From: Bacteroidota bacterium
GTDB taxonomy: Bacteria > Bacteroidota > Bacteroidia > Chitinophagales > Chitinophagaceae
DNA length: 64,000 bases
Assembly: GCA_018268105.1 (NCBI GenBank)
Contig: JAFDXG010000005.1
Coordinates: 1-64,000, forward strand
Reading direction: 5' to 3'
Shown: positions 45,754 to 54,684 of the stretch, piece after piece
How positions within the stretch are numbered: position 1 is the first letter of the stretch
How the letters are laid out: every line of letters starts with the position of its first letter
Notes under the pieces: generated by a model
Databases searched by the model: none
Told to the model about the DNA's origin: nothing
Seen by the model: the letters and a program-made list of their open reading frames with translations, nothing else
Program-made: the position numbers and the translations under genes

Positions 45754-47982
45754 TTATTTGAATCCTATTATAACCTCCCCGCTTTTCGGTTCCGGATATC
45801 TTTTTACCATAACCATCTCTCCGTTCTTCCACTCTGCTTCTATCTGCTTGCTACCCGGTATATGTAATTTAAATTTCACATTCCACTCTTTCGGCCAGGC
45901 TGGTAACAGATACACATCATCTGCGTTCGTTTGCAGCAGCATTGCCTGGATGGTATTGATATAATTTCCCGCATGGCACTGGTCGGGTGTATAATCATAG
46001 TTGGGTCCCCAAAATCCCGGGAAACGGAATCTTTTATCATAAGCCAATCCATTCGATTTCATAATTTTTGAAGCGCTGTCTGTCAAACCCAATAAAGCTG
46101 CCTGGATCCCGGTTTGCTGCCAGCCGGCATAGGGTCTGCTCTTATCTTTAAAAGTATTGATGGCTATTTCATTATCTTCTTTACCCACGCCATACATGCG
46201 GAAGGGGAATATGGGATAAAGTTCCGGATACTCTACATTTATGATGCTTTTATAATCCTGGATGGGAAGTAATAACCTTTTTTCATTCTTCGTTGTCTGA
46301 GGTAAAGCGGGGAGTGCAGGAAGCATCTTATTACACAGATTCAGCACCGCAGTATCCTTCGTTAATTCCAAAGTTCTTTTGATAACAACAGAGAGACCTG
46401 CAATATCAGGCGCAGGGTTCACACCATTGATATAAGTTTCACAGGCCTGGGCAGGGGTAATTAATAATTTACCGCTTGCATCATGATAGTAATGGTTTTG
46501 ATAATACAACAGCACTTCCTTAATAAAAGGAATCGTCTTTTCATACAACATCATTTTATCCCCGGTGTAGGCATAAAAATCGAGCAGATAATTTCCCATC
46601 TCCAGACCGGTAATAATAAGGTCTTTTATATACGGGTTTGTGGAGATACCGGGCTGAAGGTTCGTCCTGTTCCAGCCAATATCCCCGCCTCTCCACGCAC
46701 CCCAGAAATGCATCGTCTCATTAAAGCGGGCTCCTTCCTGCTTATAAAACTTCCATGTCATTTTTCTCATGACCGGCAAAAGATCGAGATAGAATTTTAT
46801 AAAGGGTTGTATCAGATCGAAGTCGCCTGAAGCCAACATGGGATAGTAGATCAGCCTTGTATTTTGCCACCAGTATGCACCACCCCACAGACGCACATCG
46901 GCAGATTTGCCCGACACCCTTCCGATGGATTGATTGTAGGTATCCAATACCAATGATGCACCGTTAAACTTTACGGGCAATTGGCCTCGTCCGCCTATGG
47001 CGTTTACATATCGCTGCAGGATATAACCTCTGTTTAAGATTTGTAATGTATCATTTAATTTTGAATCACCGGCGCCAAAAAAAACGTAGCTTCTGTTCCA
47101 GAAATCCGACCACCATTTCCTGTGATTGTTCAGCAGGATATTCTCTTTGACTTTATTCGTCTTATCAGCCAGTTGGCGAAGTTGATTCATATACGCTACT
47201 TCCGTTGCTGTTTGGCGAACCAAAACAGTGGTTTTAATTTCAAAGTGCTTTTGGACTTTCGCTGAAACCAAAACCGTATCATTTAGAGGCCTTAATCCCA
47301 CGCCGGCAACCATAGCGCCGGTGGTTCTGTTTATTAATGGATTGGTAATACCATCATTAAGCAGATCATTGGCTTTCATCAGTTCATTCCAAAACACATT
47401 GTTCCTGTTTCGGTGATACCACACAATACAATCCTCCATTCTCATGGTCTGATCTGCTTCCATAAAGGGCTTGAAAGGCATTTCATTATCTCCGTATTCT
47501 GCCAAATATTCGTCTTTATTCCAGTTCCTGGTTTCTTTTCGCCAGATATTATTGGTTACATATATTTTTACCGGAACTGCCGAAGTTCCTGAGATAAGCA
47601 TTACGGGATGGTTGGCGTCTACTCTGCAACGAATATCTGCAATAGAATTTTTTATACGGAAGATGCCTTCATCCAGTAAGAGTTCTTCTTTGTAACCTTT
47701 ACCCATGGTGATGATATCAGGTTCGAATCTTATGGTTAGCTTCCCCACTTTAATGGGATTATCCATACCATCCCGACTGTCGGATGTAGCCAGATAACAT
47801 TGTATAGTGCCATCTTTATTAGTCCATACTTGTGCCGTGATGTCTCCGTTGCCCAGGGGAAGAGAACTCCAGGAGTCTGATCCCGGTTCGTTGAATTTCA
47901 GATTAAAATCTTCCACCGATTGTCCGGTGGAATGAAAAACAGAAAGGAAGTAACCCAAAAAGAGACTAAATAATTTTTTCAT
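45754..47982 (-). CDS. GH95-like / DUF5703 secreted glycosidase
   Basis: A 742-residue exported protein with a signal peptide (1-20, ending STGQ). The N-terminal beta-sandwich begins with WSSLPLGNGDITAQVWTNKDG, matching the PLGNG opening of GH95 and DUF5703 proteins. The central (alpha/alpha)6 barrel has YVNAIGGRGQLPVKFNGAS, VRLWGGAYWWQNTRLIYYPML (about 365-385) and ETMHFWGAWRGGDIGWNR. The C-terminus is a small beta-domain (DVYLLPAWPKEW...GSKQIEAEW). Family GH95 includes alpha-1,2-L-fucosidases and L-galactosidases, consistent with the GH29 neighbour. The 189-base gap upstream suggests an internal promoter, but no clear box was found. Confidence 0.85.
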   Translation of the reverse strand: MKKLFSLFLGYFLSVFHSTGQSVEDFNLKFNEPGSDSWSSLPLGNGDITAQVWTNKDGTIQCYLATSDSRDGMDNPIKVGKLTIRFEPDIITMGKGYKEELLLDEGIFRIKNSIADIRCRVDANHPVMLISGTSAVPVKIYVTNNIWRKETRNWNKDEYLAEYGDNEMPFKPFMEADQTMRMEDCIVWYHRNRNNVFWNELMKANDLLNDGITNPLINRTTGAMVAGVGLRPLNDTVLVSAKVQKHFEIKTTVLVRQTATEVAYMNQLRQLADKTNKVKENILLNNHRKWWSDFWNRSYVFFGAGDSKLNDTLQILNRGYILQRYVNAIGGRGQLPVKFNGASLVLDTYNQSIGRVSGKSADVRLWGGAYWWQNTRLIYYPMLASGDFDLIQPFIKFYLDLLPVMRKMTWKFYKQEGARFNETMHFWGAWRGGDIGWNRTNLQPGISTNPYIKDLIITGLEMGNYLLDFYAYTGDKMMLYEKTIPFIKEVLLYYQNHYYHDASGKLLITPAQACETYINGVNPAPDIAGLSVVIKRTLELTKDTAVLNLCNKMLPALPALPQTTKNEKRLLLPIQDYKSIINVEYPELYPIFPFRMYGVGKEDNEIAINTFKDKSRPYAGWQQTGIQAALLGLTDSASKIMKSNGLAYDKRFRFPGFWGPNYDYTPDQCHAGNYINTIQAMLLQTNADDVYLLPAWPKEWNVKFKLHIPGSKQIEAEWKNGEMVMVKRYPEPKSGEVIIGFK

Positions 47983-48171
47983 TAGTTGGTTATTAAAACA
48001 TAATGCTATTTCTAACCGCCGACTTTTTTAAATAAGGACATTGTAACCCACAACCCATATTGTGTTTTGCAGGCGTCTTCATAGTTTACTATGTGAAAAA
48101 AAATATCAATTCATTCAAACCTGTTTCAACACTCAATATTTCAAATCATGAATTATCCTTTCAAACTCAAC

Positions 48172-49317
48172 TTACAAACCAAACTCCTTAGTGATTTTTT
48201 CATTATCCTCCCCTAACCCCGGTGCACCTTTTTCAGAAATAAACCTTTTGCCACCCACTCTTACCGGGCAACGGGTTGTTCTTACCTTCAAACCTTGCGA
48301 TTTCACCCACTGCTCCATTTCCAGAATCCGGTAACTTTGGCTTTCTAACAAATCTTTATAATCATATACATCAGCGCACCAAATGTCTGCTGGTTCCAGT
48401 ACCGATAACCAGTCTGCCGTAGACTTTTGTAAAAACCGTTCCTGTAAAATCCTTTTAATCTCATCTCTCTTCATAAACCAGTCGTTAATATCTGTGTACT
48501 TATTCAAAGCATCCATTTCCATCAACTCACCTAATTTAATCACCGACCCCATTGCCATAGCGATATAGCCATCTGATGTACGATAAATACCATAAGGAGC
48601 AGCGATATAAGCATGTGCACTGTTCACCTCACTCCTAACGGGTAGTTCTTTGCCATCATTCAAATAACAGGTCAATACCTCAAATTGGAAGTCCAGCAGG
48701 CTCTCCAGCATGCTTACCTGTATCAATGCGCCTTCACCGGTTTGCATACGTTGAAATAACGCAGCCAATATACCCTGAGTTAAATGAGTGCCTGCAACAA
48801 TATCGGCAGTGGCTACACCCATAGGTACCGGTGGCTGATTCGAGTTGCCAGACAGATATGTAATGCCTGAAACCGCCTGCAGCAATAAATCCTGACCAGG
48901 CAAATGACTCCACGCTCCTTCCTGACCGTAGCCGCTAATCTCTCCATAAACTATCGAAGGATTCATTGATTTGACGTTCTCATAATCTAATCCAATACGC
49001 TTCATAACACCGGGTCGAAAATTGTGCATAACCACATCTGCCCCGGCAATTAATTTTTTGATAGCTTTCAGGGAGGCTTCCTCTTTTATGTCTGCAGCAA
49101 AACTTTCCTTATTTCTGTTGATCGCATGAAAAATGGTAGACTCACCGCCCTCGGGTTTTACATCCGACACATAAAGCATCCGGCAAATATCACCGGTTCC
49201 CGGGCGTTCAATTTTTATGACACGGGCTCCCATATCTGCCAATCGCAAACTAGCACTCGGACCAGAAAGAAACTGACTAAAATCCAACACCAAAATATCA
49301 TCTAATAGCTTACTCAT
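48172..49317 (-). CDS. CaiB/BaiF class III CoA-transferase (copy 1)
   Basis: A 381-residue protein that moves CoA between carboxylic acids. The opening ILVLDFSQFLSGPSASLRLADMGARVIKIERP (about 8-39) is the family signature, NRNKESFAADI and NFRPGVMKRIGLDYENV follow, and the nucleophile Asp is probably that of GVATADIVAG near residue 167. The C-terminal FISEKGAPGLGEDNEKI is also typical. It is a close paralogue of the next gene (9-base gap). Its position in a sugar-degradation cluster is unusual and implies that an acid product is activated as a CoA ester. Confidence 0.93.
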   Translation of the reverse strand: MSKLLDDILVLDFSQFLSGPSASLRLADMGARVIKIERPGTGDICRMLYVSDVKPEGGESTIFHAINRNKESFAADIKEEASLKAIKKLIAGADVVMHNFRPGVMKRIGLDYENVKSMNPSIVYGEISGYGQEGAWSHLPGQDLLLQAVSGITYLSGNSNQPPVPMGVATADIVAGTHLTQGILAALFQRMQTGEGALIQVSMLESLLDFQFEVLTCYLNDGKELPVRSEVNSAHAYIAAPYGIYRTSDGYIAMAMGSVIKLGELMEMDALNKYTDINDWFMKRDEIKRILQERFLQKSTADWLSVLEPADIWCADVYDYKDLLESQSYRILEMEQWVKSQGLKVRTTRCPVRVGGKRFISEKGAPGLGEDNEKITKEFGL

Positions 49318-49325
49318 AGTTAATC

Positions 49326-50462
49326 TTAACCTAAAAAGAGTTTAATAGTTTCGTTACCAGATCCCACTTCTGGTGCAGGTTTATCCGATTTTAATACTTT
49401 TTTGTTGATACGAATCGGGCACCGGGTGGTCAAAAAGGATTTACCCTTATTTAATATCACTCTCTGTTCCATCTCCAAAATCTGATAGCCCTGAGAAGCT
49501 TCCATCTCTTTCCAGTTTAAAACAGGCATGATCCATAAATCTAAAACAGCCGCCTTATCTAACCAGTACTGGTTGGGGTGGTCCAAAAGACGCCTGGCAA
49601 TAATTGCCTTTATCTCATCACGTTTTACAAAAGCTTCATCCTCCCTATAATCTTGTAACGCCCCCAATTGCAATATTTCATTCAGTTCACTCAAAGGCAT
49701 CATTGCAATAGCCAAATAGCCATCTGCAGTTTTATATATTCCATAGGGAGCACTCAACAGTGGGTTTCCATTACTAATTTCCGATCGCATGGGAAGTTTT
49801 CTGCTTTGGAAATAAGTCGTCAAAAATTCAAACTGAAAATCTATAAGCGATTCCATTAAACTCAGTTGTAACAGAGATCCTTTACCCGTTTTTTTTGCTT
49901 TTATCAGTGCGGCAATAATAAACTGAGCGGCCTGGTTACCACATAAATAATCCCCCATTGCCAATCCGAAAGGAGTTGGCGGATCATTTTTATTACCAGT
50001 GGTATAGGTTAATCCCGAAAGAGACTGCAATAATAAATCCTGTCCGGGTTTATTTTTCCATGGTCCGTTTTCGGAATATCCTGAAATTTCTGTGTAGATG
50101 ATAGAAGGATTAATGCGTTTTACCTCTTCGTAATTCAATCCCTTTCTTTCCATCACACCCGGACGGAAATTGTGAATGATTATATGAGCATTACGAATCA
50201 ATTTTCTCAACCACTGCAAATCTTCTTCACGATTTAAGTCAACAGCAAAGCTTTCTTTATTTCGGTTGATAGTATGGAATAACAGAGAACTATCATCCAC
50301 CCACATGTTTTTTATGGATAGCTTCCTGCCGGCCTCACCGGTTTCCGGTCGCTCTATTTTAATCACCCGCGCTCCCAAATCCGCCAGTCTCAGACCGGCA
50401 CAGGGTCCAGCAAGGTATTGACTAAATTCAAGTACTATAATATCTTTTAATGGTAATTGCAT
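49326..50462 (-). CDS. CaiB/BaiF class III CoA-transferase (copy 2)
   Basis: A 378-residue paralogue of copy 1 with the same order of motifs: IIVLEFSQYLAGPCAGLRLADLGARVIKIERP, NRNKESFAVDL, NFRPGVMERKGLNYEEV, and the putative nucleophile Asp in LAMGDYLCG near residue 164. Similarity extends to the last residues (SDKPAPEVGSGNETIKLF). Paired class III transferases in one operon may form a heteromer or use two different acids. It follows the rhamnose-mutarotase-like gene after 34 bases. Confidence 0.93.
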   Translation of the reverse strand: MQLPLKDIIVLEFSQYLAGPCAGLRLADLGARVIKIERPETGEAGRKLSIKNMWVDDSSLLFHTINRNKESFAVDLNREEDLQWLRKLIRNAHIIIHNFRPGVMERKGLNYEEVKRINPSIIYTEISGYSENGPWKNKPGQDLLLQSLSGLTYTTGNKNDPPTPFGLAMGDYLCGNQAAQFIIAALIKAKKTGKGSLLQLSLMESLIDFQFEFLTTYFQSRKLPMRSEISNGNPLLSAPYGIYKTADGYLAIAMMPLSELNEILQLGALQDYREDEAFVKRDEIKAIIARRLLDHPNQYWLDKAAVLDLWIMPVLNWKEMEASQGYQILEMEQRVILNKGKSFLTTRCPIRINKKVLKSDKPAPEVGSGNETIKLFLG

Positions 50463-50496
50463 TCCTTCATTTGAGTTTAATTTCTGATCTCAATAT

Positions 50497-50826
50497 TCAT
50501 TCACAATGAAATATTTCTTCCATATCTGCCCACCATTCACCCACTGCCCTGCTCTCTAATGGCTCCTGGCAGGGTTTACATACATCCCACCATTTTTGAG
50601 TAAGGGGATCTGCCGCCATTTTTTTCATGTCTGAAGCGTAATCATCACCGATATATTCAAAATAGCTGAACAGAAGATTGTCTTTGTGATAAATGGTGTA
50701 ATTCCGGATATTGCATTGTTTAATCATAGCTAAAACATCCGGCCAGACTGTAGCATGTAGTTTCTTGTATTGTTCCAGTTTTTCAGACTTTACTTTAATT
50801 ACTGAACCATAGCGTTGAACTCTCAT
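50497..50826 (-). CDS. L-rhamnose mutarotase family protein
   Basis: A 109-residue dimeric alpha-beta barrel protein that interconverts anomers of 6-deoxysugars. The N-terminal RYGSVIKVKSEKLEQYKKLHATVWPDVLAMIKQCNIRNYTIY contains the conserved His-Trp pair (HATVWP) of RhaM, and WWDVCKPCQEPL plus EWWADMEEIFH near the C-terminus gives the family's Trp-rich end. Substrate may be rhamnose or fucose. It supports a deoxysugar as the cluster's substrate. It is preceded by the Tat-exported TIM-barrel gene at a 44-base gap. Confidence 0.9.
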   Translation of the reverse strand: MRVQRYGSVIKVKSEKLEQYKKLHATVWPDVLAMIKQCNIRNYTIYHKDNLLFSYFEYIGDDYASDMKKMAADPLTQKWWDVCKPCQEPLESRAVGEWWADMEEIFHCE

Positions 50827-50870
50827 AAGTATCTTCGGTTATATATGAACGGTATATTATATTCCGGGCA

Positions 50871-52052
50871 CTATTTTTCGGTGTAACTGAATGGTAAATC
50901 ATGATAAGACCTAATCAGGGCCGCTATATTACGCGCATCTCCTTCAAAGTTTTCAACCGGTTTGGAAAGATAATATTTAACCGGCGGCATCATGGATCCC
51001 AGCGCAGGCTTTGTAAACCCATATAATCCGATTCCCTCTTTTACCGCATAGGGAATGAGTTCAGTAGGGTTCTGTCTGTTCCAGTTTGCCAGGCAGGTAA
51101 TTAATTCAATTCCCGGGTTGATGATTTCCTTAACCGCTCTTGTCGTGTCCATATCTCCGGCTTCATTCATCAGCCAGTCCACCTCATTCAGCATTTCTGA
51201 ACCCACAATTTCTTTACTGTTCAATTCATAACAAGTTAGCCAGATCAAACAATCTGGTCTGTTACCCTTTACAACATCTCTGATACGTCTCCAGACTCTG
51301 TCAATTGCTCTTCGCCGAAACTCCAATTCAATTTCCGGGGTTATTTTCTCTTTGCCCGGAAAAGTAGTTCCCATTAGCTCTTTATACATCACTTCTTCAC
51401 ATGGCATCCACCTTAAAGGTGGCAGGGGGTCTTTTCCTCCTCCGGGGTTATAAAACCAATCGAGCATGATGCCATCCACTCCGGTCCGTTTTACTACATC
51501 TTCTATCGAGGCACATAAATAATCAATATACTTATTGGTAAAAGGAATTTGTTGTCCATCCATCTTATATGTCAAATCCGGATGATCTTCCTCCCATTTA
51601 TTATTTGCCCCTACACAGAAATACGCAAATACTTTCATTCTTTTTTTATGGGCAAGATTAACTGTTTCAGGAAGAAAGTTGTGTTTCAAACCCGGTTGTG
51701 GCGGCACCACCCCATTTCTGTACCAGGCGTATCCGTTACAGGAAACACCAAAAGAGTGTATCACATTAGCCCCCATATCTTCAAACCATTTTACATGCTT
51801 TTTAGGATTCGCATCAGCCCATAGTCCCGGGCGTGCAAAACCATGTGCCCCTCCTTCTCCCCAGTTGAAATCAATATTAAATGCTTTGATACGGTTTATT
51901 CCGGGAGAGATTGGTTCATCATAGAGAAAATGACTCCCCCCCCTAACTATTGAAGTGCCTAACAAAAGAGAACCTGCACCCCAAAAAGAAGATTTTATAA
52001 AGGTTCTTCTGGACAAGTTTGCAATCTTTAATGTATTATTCGATTCCGGCAT
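50871..52052 (-). CDS. Tat-exported TIM-barrel putative glycosidase
   Basis: A 393-residue protein whose N-terminus LSRRTFIKSSFWGAGSLLLGTSIV is a twin-arginine signal, indicating export in folded form. The mature part is a TIM barrel of a hydrolase type: GANVIHSFGVSCNGYAWYRNG, MKVFAYFCVGANNKWEEDHPDL, GVDGIMLDWFYNPGG (Asp at strand end, likely catalytic, about residue 197), CLIWLTCYELN and EVDWLMNEAGDMDT. It resembles the fucosidase-like or DUF-type barrels of Bacteroidota, but I cannot name a GH family. It is the first gene of the minus-strand cluster, next to the divergent AraC regulator. Confidence 0.75.
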   Translation of the reverse strand: MPESNNTLKIANLSRRTFIKSSFWGAGSLLLGTSIVRGGSHFLYDEPISPGINRIKAFNIDFNWGEGGAHGFARPGLWADANPKKHVKWFEDMGANVIHSFGVSCNGYAWYRNGVVPPQPGLKHNFLPETVNLAHKKRMKVFAYFCVGANNKWEEDHPDLTYKMDGQQIPFTNKYIDYLCASIEDVVKRTGVDGIMLDWFYNPGGGKDPLPPLRWMPCEEVMYKELMGTTFPGKEKITPEIELEFRRRAIDRVWRRIRDVVKGNRPDCLIWLTCYELNSKEIVGSEMLNEVDWLMNEAGDMDTTRAVKEIINPGIELITCLANWNRQNPTELIPYAVKEGIGLYGFTKPALGSMMPPVKYYLSKPVENFEGDARNIAALIRSYHDLPFSYTEK

Positions 52053-52181
52053 AATAGAATTTTTCTAATATAAATCACCATGACAAACTTAAGTTTCATG
52101 TTAAAGAAAATGGTTAAGCATTTTAATAATTTTATAAAGTATTTTAACATGATTTTTTTTCATTCCGATGAGTTGACATAA

Positions 52182-52205
52182 TTAATTCCATTTAAAATGA
52201 ATTAA
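52182..52205. promoter_or_regulatory. Imperfect palindrome in the divergent operon/AraC promoter region
   Basis: Reads as ttaattccattt / aaaatgaattaa, a 24-base near-palindrome, 130 bases upstream of the operon start and 84 bases before the AraC gene. Its position suits an operator, but the region is very AT-rich, so chance is possible. Confidence 0.3.
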
Positions 52206-52288
52206 GATGTTTAAATAACTTGATGAAAAAACTTATTTATTTAATTGATTAACAATGCTCTTAATTTTTAATCGATAAACAACCATTT

Positions 52289-53170
52289 ATGAAACCTGAA
52301 CTGATTATTGATGCCCCTATCATGGGCGAGAAAAAGATTTGGGTGAAAAAAGTTAATAAACCTCATTTTGATCATCCTTTCCACTACCACAAACTTTGTG
52401 AACTAACCTGGATAGAAAAAAGTCATGGCAAATTAATTATAGGTGATTATGTGGGAAACTTTGCTGAGGGAGAAATTATTCTTACCAGTCCGGGGTTACC
52501 GCATTTATGGCGATGTGATCCTATCTATTATAAGAAAAATAAAAACCTCTTTACTAAAGCAATTGGATTATATTTTCCAGTTGAATTTATAGCTAAAATT
52601 TCTGATGACACACAGAGTATACACAGATATAATGATCTCATTCAAAAAGCAGAAAGAGGACTAAGATTTTATGGTCATACCAAACTGATCATTAATATTA
52701 AAATTAGGGACCTAATCAAAACAAACGGACTTCAGCAGCTTGGTATTTTTTTGCAGGTAATAGATATACTTTCAAGATCAGAAGAATATGAATTTCTGGC
52801 CAGTGTAGGCTTCAAAAAGGCTTCGGGTATCAACGATGTAGAACGATTTAATGAAGTTTACCAATTTCTGTTAAAAAATTTTCACCGGGATATAATGCTT
52901 GAGGAGGTTGCCCGGGTTTGTAATATGTCTTCAAATTCATTTTGCCGGTTTTTCAAACAAAAAACACAAAAGACTTTTACCTTTTTTTTGAATGAATTAA
53001 GGATTGGGCATGCCAAAAAACTATTACAAAACGAGAATTATTCAATCAAAGATATTTGTTATGAATGTGGCTACAATAACCCGGTACATTTCTTCAACAT
53101 CTTTAAACGGATTGTAAAACAAACTCCAAAGGAATTCAGGACAAATATTTTTAAAATGAATCTTACATAA
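52289..53170 (+). CDS. AraC-family transcriptional regulator
   Basis: A 293-residue regulator. The N-terminal part (about 15-120) is a cupin sensor: FHYHKLCELTWIEKSHGKLIIGDYVGNFAEGEIILTSPGLPHLW has the His-rich strand pattern of sugar sensors. The C-terminal AraC domain (about 190-290) has two helix-turn-helix motifs: IMLEEVARVCNMSSNSFCRFFKQKTQKTF and YSIKDICYECGYNNPVHFFNIFKRIVKQTPKEFR. It is divergent from the 12-gene cluster and most likely controls it in response to a sugar; that link is inference from position. The ligand is unknown. Confidence 0.92.
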   Translation: MKPELIIDAPIMGEKKIWVKKVNKPHFDHPFHYHKLCELTWIEKSHGKLIIGDYVGNFAEGEIILTSPGLPHLWRCDPIYYKKNKNLFTKAIGLYFPVEFIAKISDDTQSIHRYNDLIQKAERGLRFYGHTKLIINIKIRDLIKTNGLQQLGIFLQVIDILSRSEEYEFLASVGFKKASGINDVERFNEVYQFLLKNFHRDIMLEEVARVCNMSSNSFCRFFKQKTQKTFTFFLNELRIGHAKKLLQNENYSIKDICYECGYNNPVHFFNIFKRIVKQTPKEFRTNIFKMNLT

Positions 53171-53195
53171 CATAATGACTTAAAAAAAACTTTTA

Positions 53196-54485
53196 TTACC
53201 AGTAAAGCATTAATAACCTATCCTGATAACATTCCCCGGGTACAGTTATTTTTTGATTATTTGCAGGCAGGCTTTCAACTGAAAGTACTTCACCATTTTC
53301 CGGGTTAATCCAAATAAGTTTTGTTGTTGTTTTTAAAGTCAAAGTAATCTCCCGCGGATTGGGGAAATAACCAATAGCACTATTTTTACCGAAAGCAAAA
53401 CCCGCTCTGTCTGTAGTATAATATCCACCCCATCCCGAAACAAGTATTTCTTTATCAAGGTCAGGTTTGTATGTCATCCATGGGATTGTGTCAAGAATTT
53501 GTTTTACTATACTCAAAGCTTTAGCTGCGGGAGAATCCCATTGATCTTTCCAACCTTTCCCCATATTCCAGACCGGATTGTTTCCCATAAACCCTCCTGT
53601 AGCCCCTCCGCAAACCGCCCACCACTGCTCACTGCGTTGTTGCTGAGGAGAAGAATCCCACTCATTTTCATAAGTAGATTCTATCATAATAAATGGTTTT
53701 TCAGGCGCCATTAAGTATTCTCGCTGGATAGCATCCGTCAGGACCCCATAGTGATATACGTTAGATAAATTCATCCATCCGGCATCCTGATATATTATCC
53801 TTGGAGAAGTAAACGGGTGGCAATGTGCAGTTATAATTGATTTGTTATTAACAGACAAAATAGTCTGAGCAATAACATTAAGATGATCCCATGCTTTATC
53901 GGGATTATGATCGCCACCTATAATCCAAATAATATTTGGCCGGTGTGCATACCGTTTTGCAACAAATAAGGCATATTTTCTACAAGCTTCAACACCATTT
54001 TGTAAAAGTACATTATACCATCCATCACCCACATCCAAATAACCAAGATAAGCAGGTGCGAGTAATAAAGTAACTCCAGCCTTTTCTGCTACGCCAACCA
54101 AATAATCTAATCTCTTGAAATATTCTTCATTTGGGGTACGTAAATCATTTGGCACCAGAAAAGGGGCTATATTGCCTTCAGTTGTAGCCGGAGCTTTATC
54201 ACTATACTTTCTTTCCAGGATATTAACTATTAAAGCATTGATCCCCTGCTTAGCACGATGTTCAATAAATGCCCTGGCATCTTTCAAATCAGGTTGTACT
54301 AATAATGACCATGCCGCATCGCCGTTAAGCCAATATGGTTTGCCCATTTTATCAAGCAGGAAACGGTTTCCTTTTTGAACAGAAAAAGGCCATGGATAAT
54401 TATTTTCTGCTTTGCTGGTGCATGGTAATAACCCTGCCAATAAAAACAAAACAAATCCTAAAAACAAAATAAACTTTCGCTGCAT
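53196..54485 (-). CDS. Secreted DUF4038 / GH140-like glycosidase
   Basis: A 429-residue protein with a signal peptide (about 1-26). The TIM-barrel DUF4038 domain follows: PYWLNGDAAWSLLVQPDL (about 50-67), YFKRLDYLVGVAEKAGVTLLLAPAYLG, IIWIIGGDHNPDKAWDHL, and KPFIMIESTYENEWD, whose Glu is a plausible nucleophile and the Asp of GGDHNP the partner, by analogy with GH140 apiosidase-type enzymes. A C-terminal beta-sandwich (about 345-429, EITLTLKTTTKLIWINPENGEV) matches the usual collagen-binding-like end domain. It lies beyond the AraC gene, convergent with it, on the same strand as the sugar cluster. Confidence 0.87.
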   Translation of the reverse strand: MQRKFILFLGFVLFLLAGLLPCTSKAENNYPWPFSVQKGNRFLLDKMGKPYWLNGDAAWSLLVQPDLKDARAFIEHRAKQGINALIVNILERKYSDKAPATTEGNIAPFLVPNDLRTPNEEYFKRLDYLVGVAEKAGVTLLLAPAYLGYLDVGDGWYNVLLQNGVEACRKYALFVAKRYAHRPNIIWIIGGDHNPDKAWDHLNVIAQTILSVNNKSIITAHCHPFTSPRIIYQDAGWMNLSNVYHYGVLTDAIQREYLMAPEKPFIMIESTYENEWDSSPQQQRSEQWWAVCGGATGGFMGNNPVWNMGKGWKDQWDSPAAKALSIVKQILDTIPWMTYKPDLDKEILVSGWGGYYTTDRAGFAFGKNSAIGYFPNPREITLTLKTTTKLIWINPENGEVLSVESLPANNQKITVPGECYQDRLLMLYW

Positions 54486-54671
54486 TTGTATTACTTCAAG
54501 TTATTTAGATTACTGATATCAAATTAAAATAAGAGAATGTAAGCTAAAAAAAGTACACGATTTTTCAACTATCAATTTTAATTAAAATTATACCCCAACA
54601 TTTAAAATTTTTACTATAAACTGAGTGTATTTTCCTCAATATTAATTTAAGTTTAAATAGGTCTTAAATCC

Positions 54672-54679
54672 TAACTTTG
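54672..54679 (+). promoter_or_regulatory. -7 box directly before the ABC-permease gene
   Basis: TAACTTTG, an exact TAnnTTTG, with only 5 bases before the ATG at 54685; the transcript would start at or within a few bases of the start codon. Confidence 0.5.
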
Positions 54680-54684
54680 GCATT

